From Euleptes europaea (lineage: Eukaryota > Chordata > Lepidosauria > Squamata > Sphaerodactylidae), in the NCBI RefSeq assembly GCF_029931775.1, contig NC_079321.1, forward strand, positions 10,731,001-10,795,000: a stretch of DNA of 64,000 nt. The letters run 5' to 3'. This document shows, piece after piece, positions 1 to 11,984 of the stretch. The notes under the pieces are model-generated. The model was given only the letters and a program-made list of their open reading frames with translations. It did not search any database and was not told where the DNA came from. The translations under genes were made by a program, and so were the position numbers. The stretch's first letter is position 1. Each line of letters begins with the position of its first letter.

Positions 1-145
1 GAAAGTCCTTTTCCATGTTTTACGGGTTGCTAAAGACAAACCGGCTGCCTTCTGATGCTGCACAGTCTATCATCTGTGGTTTAATGGGACATCCAAATGC
101 AGTCCCAATAACTCTGCTTAGGAGGAGGGCCACAAGCAAAGGTTT

Positions 146-352
146 CCATCTCTGGGTTGGGAAATTCCTGGGGATGTAGGGGTTTCGAGCCTGGTGAGGG
201 AAGGGTTTATGAACAAGAGGGGCCTCAGCAGAGTATAATGCCATAGAGTCCACCAGCCAGCCATTTTCTCCAGGGGAACTGATCTCTATTGTCTGGAGAT
301 CAATTATAATTCAGGGAGATCGCGAGGCTTCACCTGGAGGTTGGCAACCCTA
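146..352. mobile_element. hAT-type MITE (GGTTGCCA family), diverged
   Basis: Family body (CCATTTTCTCCAGGGGAACT, GATCTCTAT) ending GGTTGGCAACCCTA. A fragment of the same family lies at 415-470 and another copy at 661-782. Confidence 0.6.
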
Positions 353-884
353 GTTACCTCCCAGGTAGTGAATCCTGGCATGTAGGGACCCAGGTTAGTC
401 ATTAGATCTGTCTGTAGAAATCCCCCAAATCTCCAGGAATTTCCCAACCCAGGGTTGGCAAAAACCGCTTTTGTTGCAGTATTTTAAACCTTGCGTTTGA
501 TGCTAACTCCCCCTGTTGGATTAGACTTTTTGCAACTTTGCTGGTTATGTACCGAATAAAGACTTGACTGAACTCCCCCTGTTGAATGCAGCTTGCATTT
601 GGTCCCACAATGGGACTTCCTTCTGAGTAAATATGCATAAATTGGGGCCGTACAGATTACATGTAGGTTGCCAACTCTGGGTTAGGAAATTCCTGGAGCT
701 TTGGAGGGTGGATCTCTGTAGTCCGAAGATCAGTTGTAATTCTGGGAGATTTCCTGGTCCCACCTGGAGTTTGGCGACTCTAGTTGTATGCATCCTAAAC
801 TCTCATGGGAGGGAAGGCGGCATGGTATAGCCCGATCTTGTCAGATCAGGAAGACTCTGTTGAGGAAGGCCATGGCACACTACC

Positions 885-1090
885 TCTGCTTCTCCAAGGA
901 TCCCTCGGAATTACAGCCAATCTCTAGACTACAGAGAGTAGTTCCTCTGGGAGAAAATGGATGCTTTGGAGGGTAGACGGTGGCATCGTACCCCAGTGAG
1001 GTTCTTGTCCTCCCCAGGCTCCATCCCCAATTCTCTAGACGTTTCCCCACCTGGATCTGGCAACCCTACCCCCGCATCTTCCGCCAGTGG
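885..1090. mobile_element. hAT-type MITE, second subfamily
   Basis: Contains GAGAAAATGGATG and CTCCCCAGGCTCCATCCCC and ends CTGGCAACCCTACC. Same subfamily as 21415-21657. Confidence 0.5.
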
Positions 1091-1108
1091 CCGGAGGGAC
1101 CTAACAAC

Positions 1109-1317
1109 TAGGGTTGCCAGGTCCCTCTTCGCCACCGGCGGGAGGTTTTTGGGGCGGAGCCTGAGGAGGGCGTGGTTTGGGGAGGGGAGGGACTTCAATG
1201 CCATCGAGTTTAATTGCCAAAGGGGCCATTTTCTCCAGGTGAACTGATCTCTATCGGCTGGAGATCAGTTGCAATAACAGGACATCTCCAGCTAGGACCT
1301 GGAGGTTGGCAACCCTA
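1109..1317. mobile_element. hAT-type MITE with 8-bp target duplication
   Basis: Terminal inverted repeats TAGGGTTGCCAG and TTGGCAACCCTA; flanks CTAACAAC (1101-1108) and CTAACACC (1318-1325). An 8-bp duplication is the hAT hallmark. Confidence 0.75.
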
Positions 1318-1797
1318 CTAACACCCCTACTTGTTAGGGTCGCCATGTCAGCCGCAACTTGACGGTACTTTACTCACACAAACTCTTTTACAAAAGGAAG
1401 TATTCGTTCGCTAAATATGCTTTCTCAGACAAACCAGCAACAACAGACATTTCCAGAAAGGGAGCAGCAACATTTCTTTACCAAATGGGGAGGGCTTAAA
1501 AGAAAGCCTTATTTAAATAGGTGACAAGCGATTATTTGCATTGTAGCATCACCTAGGAAACAAAGGCCCTGGAGTCCATCCTGTATAAACGTATCGGTGT
1601 AGTGGAGCCGTGGGAGTTTCCAGTCTATAGATTTGGCAAAAATAGGTAAATGCAAGAAAGTCATCTGTTGTAGATTCGCTTATACCATTAGCTTCTTAAA
1701 AGATGTGTTGGCTTTGTCGGAGAGGGTAAGCAATTGTCAGGTGGGGGCTCAAGGTACTTTGTCACCCCAAGCAAGGAACATCTACCACGTTATGGGT

Positions 1798-1970
1798 CTT
1801 GGGGAGGGGCCGTGGCTCAGTGGTAGAGCATCTGCTTGGCATGTAGAAGGTCCCAGGTTCGATCCCAGGCATCTCCAGTTAAAAGAACCAGGTGGTAGGT
1901 GATGTGAAAGGCCTCTGCCTGAGACCCTGGAGAGCTGCTGCCGGTATGAGTAGTCAATACAGTGTTGCAA
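1798..1970 (+). mobile_element. tRNA-Ala-derived SINE
   Basis: A box GTGGCTCAGTGGTAGAG (about 1812), CTTGGCATGTAGAAG and B box GGTTCGATCC (1856-1865), then the family body CCTGGAGAGCTGCTGCCGG. Confidence 0.8.
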
Positions 1971-2414
1971 AGCATAAACAGGAAACTGCTTTAGGAGTAA
2001 AGCTCGTTGCTTTAAGAAAGAAATGGATGTTTCTTCATTGCTAAAGAAATCCATACTGTGATAGGACTGGCAGAACAGGCATCCTAGCTCACTTTTGAAC
2101 CTGAGGATGAAAAGTAATGCTGAGAGCATCTCTTGCTCTCCTGGAGGCTGGAGGGAGAGAGAGGAAGGAAGAAAGTCCCTGAGGATAGCATTCTGAGTAA
2201 GCAAAGAGACAGCAGCAGAACTAAAGAGAGGAAAAACACAGAGGAAATCTACTCAGCCACCTTACTAGCCCTACTGCACCCTAGAGTTCTGGTGGGATGG
2301 GTGCAAAGAGAGATTGCACGGTCTTTCACTTCCAACATGGGACACGGCCACCGGGGGTTGCTTTGGATCCAGAAGGCACACTTACAGGCTTAGGATGTGA
2401 TACTTGTCACCTCT

Positions 2415-2612
2415 AAGGTTGCCAGGTCACCGACGGGAGGTTTTTGGGGTGGAGCCTGAGGAGGGAGGGGTTTGGGGAGGGGAGGGACTTCAATGCCATA
2501 GAGTCCAATTGCCAAAGCGGCCATTTTCTCCAGGGGAACGGATCTCTATCGGCTGGAGATCAGTTGTAACAGCAGGAGATCTCCAGCTAGTACCTGCCGG
2601 TTGGCAACCCTA
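2415..2612. mobile_element. hAT-type MITE
   Basis: AAGGTTGCCAGG to TTGGCAACCCTA with the family body; no clear target duplication. Confidence 0.6.
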
Positions 2613-3278
2613 CCTTCAACACAAGAGACCGGGTTCTATTTTCTGTCTCTACACATTACTCAAAAGGTCTAACAAAACAAACACTGTAGTAATATATGTA
2701 GAAGAATGCCGTATCTGTCACACTGACTGCATTGCCTTGGAAACATCTGATAGATTCCCAGGGAGTGTGACGCTCTAGACCGGTAGCTGATATAGTAACC
2801 GTGTTTACACAGATGTCATGTTTATTGTAGTAAGAAGTGCAACCCCTGAAGCTATTGTCAGCGGCAGTTCTCGTTCATAAGGAGCCACGCTGTGAGGTGT
2901 GCCCAGTGAAAAGGAAAACAAAGTATTTATTTAAGAAATCAGAATACTAGAGAGAGAGAAGGTCTAAGCTTCCAGCTATCTGGCTGACAGGAAGAGATGG
3001 AGGAAGAAGCTGAAGGCAAGCCCGAAAGCTGCTTTCTGGGACAAGGAAGCAGCTTAGCAGTAGCAAGAGTTACCCCCACCAGTCTTTTTGGTCATTTGCT
3101 GTCCCTGTCGGAGCAGACTTCTTTTGTACACTTGACATTGTATAGTTGTTTATTTATTGACCTCATTTGTACCATGCTTTTCTCTCCAATAGAGACACAA
3201 AAAGTAGCTTACATCATTCTCCTCTCCTCTATTTTAGCCTCCCAACAACATTGTAAATTAGATAAGGCTGAGAGTGCG

Positions 3279-3556
3279 TGGGCTTTCCCACATCCTCATT
3301 TTTCTCACTTGTAAGTTCCTGTTTCTTCGGGGGGGGGGGCTCAGTTCCACATGTGTTTTGCTCCCTCTAGTGGTCGATTCGATAGGTTTAGGTCCAGCAT
3401 ATCTCCTTGCAGATTTAAACTGCGGGTTTATATGCCAGACATAAACCCATGTGATATTGAATTGACCACTAGAGGGCAAAACACTTGCAGAACAGGAACA
3501 AAACTCTGAAGAAACAGAAACTTACAAGTGAGGAAAATGAGAATGTGGGAAAGCCC
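3279..3556. repeat. Long inverted repeat (foldback element)
   Basis: GGGCTTTCCCACAT with CTCACTTGTAAGTTCCTG on the left is mirrored by the right end ACTTACAAGTGAGG with ATGTGGGAAAGCCC. TTTGCCCTCTAGTGGTC-type sequence occurs in both arms. Arms are roughly 120 bases. No coding frame; looks like a MITE-type palindrome. Confidence 0.65.
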
Positions 3557-4097
3557 GGCCTTTTTCAGTGATGCTCTAGCATTTGTTCAGAACTCTGGCG
3601 TCTAACCATAAAGGTTTAGGCAAAAGCTGGAATATTACCAGATGTGGTGACATCACTTTCAGGACATTCCTGAAGCAATGTGATAAGATGGGGGCGCTGG
3701 TTGTGCCCCTTCCCATTCCGCCTAGCATTTCCTCCTGCTGACCAGCAGAGTGACGGCTAGGAGGGGAGCTGGGTTTTCATGACAGAGCGGGGATTCAAAC
3801 CCGGGTCTCCCAGATCCTAGTCTGACACTCTTAACTGGTACCAACAGACCTATTCCAACAACTATTCCAACAGAAGCATACTTTGCATGCTTAGATTGCA
3901 ACCTCCCGGCTATTCTAGACTGCAGCAGAAGGTCCATTATTAGTACCTCTATTTTTCCCCAGTCCCAAACAGCCAAAGGGGCCATGAATTAGACTAAGGA
4001 AACAGTAGGAAGGAGAGGTGTATAACCCTTTCCTCCCACAACATTTTCCAAAATAAATGCCTCCTCACACTCCCATTTGTGCAGCACAGAGTGCAGC

Positions 4098-4312
4098 ACA
4101 GAGGTACTGGCTCAGTGGGAGAGCATCTGTTTGGCATGCAGAAGGTCCCAGGTTCAATCCCCAGCATCTCCAGTTAAAGGGACCAGGCAAGTAGGTGACA
4201 TGAAAGACCTCAGCTTAAGACCCAGGAGAGCAGCTGCCGGTCTTAGACAATAGTCACTTTGATGGACCAAGGGCCAGTAGAAGGCAGCTTCATGTGTTGT
4301 ACTATGTTTCTC
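4098..4312 (+). mobile_element. tRNA-Ala-derived SINE
   Basis: CTGGCTCAGTGGGAGAGCAT, GGTTCAATCC and the 3' end GGCAGCTTCATGTGTT. Confidence 0.75.
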
Positions 4313-5059
4313 CCCTGCATAGGGATTCTAGGTGAAATCCCTCCCCAAATTCCTCCCTCCACAGGCATCCCCAGGAATTTCCCAAGCTGGAGTTGGCAAC
4401 CCTACCAACAAATTGCCGAAATGCTAAGTGAAACATCTGTCGCACATATAGTGACCAATTCTTCCTTTTGAATAACCGGAATCATCTCGCAGGAAAACAA
4501 ACCAAGGGTGTTCTCATCTTACTGGGATGAATAAGGCCGCTAAGCTCGGCCGGTTTGTTTTCTTACCAGTCCTGAACAACAAAGGCCTAGAACTATACCA
4601 TGTCTCAGTTATAGAATATAAATGAATGTGAGGCTCAGCTCGGCGAGGGCTTCGTAATATCAATCTGATAGCGTCAGCCCTTGAATAAAACAGCAAGGCG
4701 GCTCCAGAAACGGAGTCAGGACTCTCTGTGCAAGAACTCTCCGTTGAACGGCCTCGAAGGTGCGCTCGGGTTTCATAGGGCAGATCAAAGCCGTATTTCG
4801 CGGCAAAGATTCATTCGGGGAAGGTGAGTGTGAGGCCAAGCGGAAAGCACCCCAGTGCACACTGACATCCTTTCTTCTTCACACACAAAGCATTGAGCGA
4901 TTGGGAGCTCTACGCCAGCCACATCCAAATTTGTGTGAAAGCTTGACTAGATGATTTTTAGATGCTGCGATGAACTAGAGATCATGCAGTCAAGTCCGCC
5001 CCCCCACCCCCAATCCTTTTCTTGGTGTCTTTGTAAAACAGAAGGCAAGTTTCGCAAAG

Positions 5060-5260
5060 TAGGGTTGCCAACCTCCAGGTACTAGCTGGAGATCTCCTGC
5101 TAATACGACTGATTTCCAGACAATAGAGATCAGTTCACCTGGAGAAAATGGCCGCTTTGGCCATTGGACACCATGGCACTGAAGTCCCTCCCCAAACCTC
5201 GCCCTCCTCAGGCTCCGCCCCCCCCCAAAAAACCCAGTGGCGAGGGACCTGGCAACCCTA
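5060..5260. mobile_element. hAT-type MITE with 8-bp target duplication
   Basis: TAGGGTTGCCAA to TGGCAACCCTA; flanks TCGCAAAG (5052-5059) and TCGCAAGG (5261-5268). Confidence 0.75.
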
Positions 5261-5317
5261 TCGCAAGGCCATATCATCCAGTGATGTGGTCATTTGGGCA
5301 GAGAATCCAACAGGGGG

Positions 5318-5620
5318 TTAGGGTTTCCCATAGGGGTCCCCGCTAGGTTCCAACCAGCTGCGAGGAGCAGCAGTCGCGCGAGATGCTATTACTTCACTTC
5401 TGGGTTTACCCCCCAAAACGCCACATCGCTACAGGATGCTTTAGCACTCAAACCCTCAAAACCTTTGGGGGGTTGAGTGCTAAAGCGTCCCGTCCCAATG
5501 CGCACTTCCAGGGTAAACCTGGAAGTGACATGATCGTGTCACGTGCAGCCGCACACAGGATCCCCACCCCAGCCCCGCCCCCAAAACCTCCCACCGGTGG
5601 TGAAGGGGGACCTGGCAACC
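5318..5620. mobile_element. Related MITE with a large internal hairpin
   Basis: TTAGGGTTTCCC to CCTGGCAACCCTA. Inside, GCTTTAGCACTCAAACC (about 5438) pairs with GGTTGAGTGCTAAAGC (about 5471) around a short loop, and ACTTCTGGGTTTACC pairs with GGTAAACCTGGAAGT outside it. Confidence 0.5.
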
Positions 5621-5814
5621 CTATTCCCCGCTTCCAGGTGGGGCCTGCAGTTCTCCCCCACACCCTAGACCAGATAATTGAAAGACAATGAATGATTACT
5701 TTCTTGGGAATAAGTTTGATAATGGCCCTCTCCTAGCCTGCAGCTGAGAGATCAGCGTGGGAAATTTCCACAGTGGGAGAATAAGCAGGGAGTAAACTCA
5801 GCCATGCCCTGACG

Positions 5815-5975
5815 TGGATGGCCCAGGCTAGCCCGGTCTCACCAGATCTTGGAAGCTAAGCAGGGTCAGCTCTGGTTAGTACTTGGATGGGAGACAACCG
5901 AAGAAGTCCAGGATCAGTACGCAGAGGCAGGCAATGGTAAACCACCTGTGTTGGTCTGCGGCAGAACAGCTACAT
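5815..5975 (+). mobile_element. 5S rRNA-derived SINE
   Basis: GGAAGCTAAGCAGGGTCAGC and TTAGTACTTGGATGGGAGAC match the 5S rRNA internal promoter, but the tail (GAGGCAGGCAATGGTAAACC) is SINE sequence. Confidence 0.8.
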
Positions 5976-6355
5976 TCGAGTCCAGTAGCACCATAGACAC
6001 TAGGGTTGCCAATCTCCAGGTACTAGCTGGAGATATCCCACTATTACAACTGATTTTCCAGCCGATAGAGATCAGTTCCCCTGGAGAAAATGGCCGCTTT
6101 GGCAATAGGACTCTACGGCATTGAATTCCCTCCCCTCCCCAAACCCTCTCCTCCTCTGGCCCCGCCCCAAAAAACTCCAGGTATTTTCCATCCTGGAGTT
6201 GGCAAACCTAATAGAGACCAACAAGATTTTTCAAGGTATGAGCTTTCAAGAGTCCAAGCTCATCTGATGAAGGGAGTTTTGACCCTCGAAAGCGTTTCCC
6301 CTGAAAATCTTGTTGGTCTCTATGGTGCTAGTAGACTTGAATCTAGGCCCAAGTT
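5976..6355. mobile_element. Penelope-type terminal repeats in inverted arrangement, split by a hAT MITE
   Basis: GAGTCCAGTAGCACCATAGA near 5978 and its inverted counterpart near 6320-6350 frame a module with CATCTGATGA at 6261-6270 and CGAAAGC at 6287-6293 (hammerhead-like). The hAT MITE at 6001-6210 is inserted in the left arm with target duplication ATAGACAC/ATAGAGAC. Confidence 0.55.
6001..6210. mobile_element. hAT-type MITE nested in Penelope-type repeat
   Basis: TAGGGTTGCCAA to TTGGCAAACCTA; flanks ATAGACAC (5993-6000) and ATAGAGAC (6211-6218). Confidence 0.7.
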
Positions 6356-6748
6356 TTATCAGTGAAATTAGAACCCTACAAGGCATGTAGACCAACTTAC
6401 TTTATTAAGGAAAATACATTTTTAATGATCCAAGTGAAAGCTTGTGTGTGTTTGTGTGTTTAATGGTTAGAACGAGAAAACACGCTTTTACTTGGCTTGG
6501 TACTGTGGAGAACTTTGTTTACCATGCTTTGATTTCTAAAAATGACAAATGCTCGAGTTAAAATCTCAGCTGTCCAACTAAGGGGCTATTCCCTATAATC
6601 CTAGACATGTGCTGCTAGATAAGGTGAAAAGAACCCAGCACATGCTCAGAGGTACTATCATGAGTAGTATTTTTCCAGTCTGGTGCCAAGCCCTGATGAG
6701 CTTTGCTTCAAATTACCAGTAGATCTCTTTTGCTGCTTTTCACATGTA

Positions 6749-7408
6749 CAGTAAACCCTTGCTGTTTGTGGATTCATGACTCACGATTTCACTTATTCAC
6801 AGACCCTGATTTGGTCACGTGGCATGGGCCATTTATGCAGGGTCGATTCTGCTCCTCGCTCAATGCTGATTTTTTAAATCCGACCTTTAAAACGACTATT
6901 CGTGTTCCCAATGCAAGAGGAGAAAGTCAAACAAATTCCACCACCCCCTCACCTGCTCCTTTATTTGCATAGCCATTAGCAATAATCATTTGCAAAGCTA
7001 AGCCGAGGCTGGGATTCTGCATGCTTCCTTCAGTGAATGCTTCGATGCGGGGGCAGAGCAAATACAAAAGGTTGAGTTAAAGGGGCTCTTTAGAAATGTG
7101 AAGCAGGTATGCACCGGCTTCGCAGTGACATCTGGAATGACGGTTCAGCGTGAAGAAATGAAAAAAAATATGCAGGGCACTTCAGCCTAGAACACGCTGC
7201 TAATTACCAGGCATAAACCGACATGGTCTCCGGTCCCTTTTTATTCCCACCAGGACATACTTGCAATCATTACATTTCATAGGAAATTTGGCTTTGTTGC
7301 CACTGGGAGGCAGCAGAACCCTGCCTCTCAGTATTCGCAGATTTCACCATTCATGGAGATCCTGGGAACAGACCCCCCACCACCACCCATGAACGGCGAG
7401 GTTTACTG
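6749..7408. mobile_element. Tigger/pogo-like non-autonomous DNA transposon
   Basis: Ends CAGTAAACCCTTGCTGTTTG and GAACGGCGAGGTTTACTG, with TA before the left end and CA (mutated TA) after the right. About 660 bases with no transposase frame. Confidence 0.7.
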
Positions 7409-7499
7409 CATGGTAATCACTCTCTCATAACAAATATGTTAGTGAGCAAAATAAAATTCTCCTAAAATATCTCATGTTATATTTTTAAGAGCTCCAAGA

Positions 7500-7725
7500 A
7501 TGGACACGTGAAGCTGCCTTGTATTGAATCAGACCACCAGTCCTTCAATCTTAGTCTTGTCCACTCAGACTGGCAGTGGCTCTCCAGGGTCTCAGGTGGA
7601 GGTCTTTTGCATCACCTACTAGTACTACCAGAACCTTTTCACTGAAGATGCTGGGGATTGAAGCTGGGACCTTCTGCATGCCAAGCAGGTGCTCTACCAC
7701 TGAGCTATGGCCACTCCCATGATGT
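7500..7725 (-). mobile_element. tRNA-Ala-derived SINE
   Basis: GTGAAGCTGCCTTGTATTGA to CTCTACCACTGAGCTATGGC. Confidence 0.75.
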
Positions 7726-7790
7726 CATTTTAATCACGTTCATCCTTTCTTAAAATCTAGTCTTTGTTCTAGCAATCAGACCAATCCACT

Positions 7791-8020
7791 GAAGAAGAAG
7801 GAGGAGGAGGAGTAGTTGGTTTTTATATGCCGACTTTCTCTACTTCTTAAGGAAGAATCAAACCTGCTTACAATCACTTCCCTTCCCTACAATAGACACC
7901 CTGTGAGGTAAGTGGGGTTGAGAGAGTGTGACTAGCCCAAGGTCAGCAATGGCGGAGTGTGGATTTGAACCCCGGGCCACCTAATCCAACACTCTCACCA
8001 CTACACCACACTGCCTCTCA
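7791..8020 (-). mobile_element. MIR-like (CORE-type) tRNA SINE
   Basis: (GAA)n tail complement, TTGGTTTTTATATGCCGACT, the MIR-like CCCAAGGTCAGC block and a TTGAACCCC B-box complement. By body and order of parts it resembles MIR. Confidence 0.65.
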
Positions 8021-8521
8021 TGAAGTGAATTGTTAGCCCTTGGCCTCCCTCCAAGCTTTGCAGCAGGGGAGCTTTTCTAGAAACCATGGGACATTTCTTC
8101 TTCAAATTGCTTTGTGTGTCTGAATACTTTTATGAAACACCGAGATATTGTATTGATCTTTTTTTTTCTTGTCTATTAATGACTTCTAATCTTTTCCTGA
8201 GTTGTGGTAGCTGCCACTGTACTGGCAAGGTCACGCGCCTTCTATAAATGAATAATATCCTACCTCCTGACCCTGGACTTTGCCGTGGGTTGTATCACTC
8301 TCTTGCTTTCCTTAGAGATCGGCCCTTATTCATTTTTAATGCCACACCTTGATACTTTTGTACTAAAGTTTCCACAAAGTTTGCCAATCTAATTAGCTCA
8401 TTTTATGTTCCCCTCAGAGCCCTTCAAGGCAATCTAAAACGAAGGATCACCTTTGTTTGATTCAAAGGGCTTTCATTTTTATGCCTGAGCAAGCAGATTT
8501 ATGCATGGCATGGAGAGAGTG

Positions 8522-8975
8522 GAAAGGGAGAAGCTTCCCTACCCCCCTCTCGCAATACCAGAACATGGGGTTATCTGCTGAAGCTGGAGAGTGAGAGATT
8601 CAAAACAGATAAAAGGAAGTATTTCTTTACACATCACATAGTTCAGTTGTGGAACTCCCTGCCCCAGGATGTGGTGATGGCTGCCAACTTGGAAGGCTTT
8701 TAGAGGGGAGTGGACATGTTCATGGAGGAGAGGGCTATCCATGGCTACTAGTCAAAATGGATCCTAGTCATAATGCATACCTATTCTCTCCAGGATCAGA
8801 GGAGCATGCCTATTCTATTAGGTGCTGTGGAACACAGGCAGGATGGTGCTGCTGCAGTCGTCTTGTTTGCGGGCTTCCTAAAGGCACCTGGTTGGCCACT
8901 ATGTGAACAGACTGCTGGACTTGATGGGCCTTGGTCTGATCCAGCATGGCCTTTCTGATGTTTTTATGTTTTACT
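8522..8975 (+). mobile_element. CR1 LINE 3' end
   Basis: GTGGAACTCCCTGCCCCAGG, GGCTATCCATGGCTACTAG and the end CTTGGTCTGATCCAGCATGG with a TTTTTATG-like tail. Its open frames are typical CR1 3'UTR shadows. Confidence 0.75.
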
Positions 8976-9267
8976 TTCCTCTCTAGCTCCAGTTTCACAC
9001 TTCAAAATCAAATCTAGTCTGTCAAACAAACAAACACAAGGGACCACTTTATTCAGTAATGGGGTACTCGTCATGGGTATTCCAGGCGGAGGGCTTCCTT
9101 AAGATGTTTCACGGACTCTGATTTGCCGCATAATGAAAAGAGACGAATGATCACCCCATACTGATGGTAGCAAAGACAGAAGTCACGCAACACAGACTAG
9201 GGAGGGTGGGTATATTTCAAAGAGCACACTTACCGGTAACCCTAGTATAGGATTTTTATTTTATTTT

Positions 9268-9335
9268 TAGTTTATGTCTACCCAGGCAAGATTAGCCTGA
9301 TCTTGACAGATCTCAGAAGCGAAACAGGGTTTCAA
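9268..9335 (+). mobile_element. 5S rRNA-derived SINE fragment
   Basis: AGCCTGATCTTGACAGATCTC and AGAAGCGAAACAGGG. Confidence 0.5.
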
Positions 9336-9456
9336 GCGCCTTGTGATATTATCTAGCTCAATATTTGTACAGCATGAATTATTAAAAAAAACAAAAAAAC
9401 AATTAGCTTGAAAAATAGCTCTGGAACAAGTTGCTCTACACATCCCTATTGGGGGA

Positions 9457-9660
9457 TAGGGTTGCCAGGTCCCTCTTTGCCACCAGCGGGAGATTTTTGG
9501 TGCGGAGTCTGAGGAGGACGGGGTTTAGGGAGGGACTTCAGTGCCATGGAGTCCAATTGCCAAAGCAGCCATTTTCTCCAGGGGAACTGGTCTCTATCGG
9601 CTGGAGATCAGTTGTAATAGCAGGAGATCTCCAGCTAGTACCTGGAGGGTGGCAACCATA
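9457..9660. mobile_element. hAT-type MITE with target duplication
   Basis: TAGGGTTGCCAG to GTGGCAACCATA; flanks TTGGGGGA and TTGGGAGA. Confidence 0.7.
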
Positions 9661-10214
9661 TTGGGAGAGAATGTGTTGCCTTTGGATTCCCTTGCCTAAC
9701 AGAAGGTTCTATGTTTTTCCAGAGTGGAAGAATGGTTCTACTGAGGGTTTACTGTTCAAATTATATACAGCTTTACCCTAGCTTACTTGAGGAAAGTACA
9801 CTATATCCAAGCCTGGTTACTTTTAGAACGTTTCTTGCATGGCTGTGCTTGAAGCTTTTATACCACTGCTATTTTTAGCTATTGTCAGATACGGCATACG
9901 GGGCCAATCAGGGCTTGAAGCCCGAAAGAAACTTTGTTCCCTGTCAAAGTGTCCTTCTCTGTGATTGCGGGAGAAAGGAGCCAAGTCTCCAAGGATCTTA
10001 TCAGTTCAATGTTCAGTAATTAGATTGACCATTAATGCAAGCTGAAATGGCAGGACAATGGGCAAAGGGGGCAATGAGAAAAGCCGCTCATGCTGGAGAG
10101 ATGAGATTAATCACTCCTGATAAAACCGTCAACCAACCTTCTCAACCACCTACATTAGGTCTGCCCAGTTTGTGATCCACCAAGTCAAACACACAACACT
10201 GCCAAGAAATGTGG

Positions 10215-10672
10215 AAGAAGAAGAAGAAGAAGAAGAAGAAGAAGAAGAAGAAGAAGAAGAAGAGTTGGTTTTTATATGCCGACTTTCTCTACAACTTAAG
10301 GAAGAATCAAACCGGCTTACAATTGCCTTCCCTTCCCCTCCCCACAACAGACACCCTGTGAGGTAGGCTCTATCACCCTCTATTGGTTTATGGGAATGGA
10401 CCAAAAGGCCATAGGGAAGTGGTCTGCACGTTGGCCTGACATAAAAGCTTTTAGAAGAGGAAGAGGAAGATATGGAGGAGGAGGAAGAAGAAGAAGAAGA
10501 AGAAGAGTTGGTTTTTATAAGACGACTTTCTCTACCACTTAAGGAAGAATCAAACCGGCTTACAATCACCTTCCCTTCCCCTACCCACAATAGACACCCT
10601 GAGAGGTAGGTGGGGCTGAGAGCTCTAAGAGAGCTGTGACTAGCCCAGGGTCACCACTCTTAACCACTACAC
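10215..10672 (-). mobile_element. Two MIR-like SINEs with (GAA)n tails
   Basis: Copies at 10215-10370 and 10457-10672, each led by a long GAA tract, which reads as polyserine on the minus strand. No gene. Confidence 0.7.
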
Positions 10673-11090
10673 CAGGCTCATTCTCTTAACACCCTCCTCC
10701 CGTTCTTAAAGTCCCAGACAAGCTGCAGAAATGGGTTTATTGAGCTCCTCATGGGCCACCATACATGGCCGTTGGGTTGCACCTGGTTTGATGGACCACA
10801 GTTCTGCAAACCTGCTTTCCATAAATGCTCTCACACACAATATTGGCAGACTCTCCTAAACGTTTTAAAATGAGCGGCTCAGCAGAGTTTTGGCTTTGTA
10901 TAGCTCTTTTGCAAAACCACAATGCTCAGCTGTCCCCAGACAAAATGACTGCTTGGAAAACTGAAAGCCAAACTGAATACAACGTGATGTCCTTAAGAAA
11001 TGTGAGGCACATCAACTTGATAGTAAAAGATACATTTTATCCATGTGCTCTAAACAGGAAAAACCAACCTTTGGTACGTATGAACATAAG

Positions 11091-11390
11091 GTAAAGGTAG
11101 TCCCCTGTACAAGCACTGGGTCATTCCTGACCCATAGGGTGACGTCACATCCCGACGTTTACTAGGCAGACTTTGTTTACATGGTGGTTTGCCATTGCCT
11201 TCCCCAGTTGTCTACACTTTTACCCCCAGCAAGCTGGGTACTCATTTTACCGACCTTGGAAGGATAGAAGGCTGAGTCAACCTTGAGCCGGCTACCTGAG
11301 ACCGACTTCCGTCGGTATCGAACTCAGATCGTGAGCAGAGCTTTGACAGTAGTACTACTGCAGCTTACCACTCAGTGCCAAGGGGCTCTT
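11091..11390 (-). mobile_element. tRNA-derived SINE (same family as 43508-43806)
   Basis: AAGGTAGTCCCCTGTACAAG to CAGCTTACCACTCAGTGCCA. Confidence 0.75.
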
Positions 11391-11540
11391 ACATATTAAC
11401 ATAGTTCTTTAGAAATCTTGGTTTTTCTTCAGAGTGTACAATTAATTAAATTTTGATTCTTAAAAACTCTTGAATAGTGTTATTTACATCATCAAAATTC
11501 TGATAAACCACAGGAAGAGTCATTTGTTTACAATCTCCCC

Positions 11541-11800
11541 CCCCACACACACACACACATGCTTACACATAGGCAGACATGAGTATAAGTTATATCTGCA
11601 AAATACAGTATAGTATATTTATGCTCTTTATATGGGAGTTGATCTAGTTCAGCCTTTCTGTATATTCATTAATTCACCCAGACCTCCCGTGCATGAAAAC
11701 ATTGCTGGTGGGGGGTGGGGGTGGAGATAGGTGGCAATGAAAATCTACAGGGGGAATCAGTGGGAGGGGAGGGGAGGGGAGGGGAGGGGAGGATTTAATC
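11541..11800. repeat. Simple repeats: CA run and GGGGA run
   Basis: Short (CA)n near 11541-11560 and (GGGGA)n at about 11766-11792. Confidence 0.8.
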
Positions 11801-11984
11801 AGGACACCTGAGAACTGGATCAGTAATTTAATTTGCATCAGTTACTGTCAAGAACTCAGATGGCTCTGCAGATTTCCTTTGCAGGCATGCCTGGAAAGTT
11901 TTTACCAAATGCAGTGCCTTCCATGGAGATAGATCCAGTCAACAGTAGAAGGATGGCACGCAATTGATTTCATAGTGATTGGCC

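Noticed and set aside
1801-1875. tRNA-Ala gene
   Set aside because: A and B boxes are clear but the acceptor ends do not pair (GGGGCCG against CATCTCC), and the same unit recurs more than ten times with a shared 3' body, so it is a SINE.
10150-10590. Polyserine protein
   Set aside because: Two SINEs with GAA tails read in frame; no gene.
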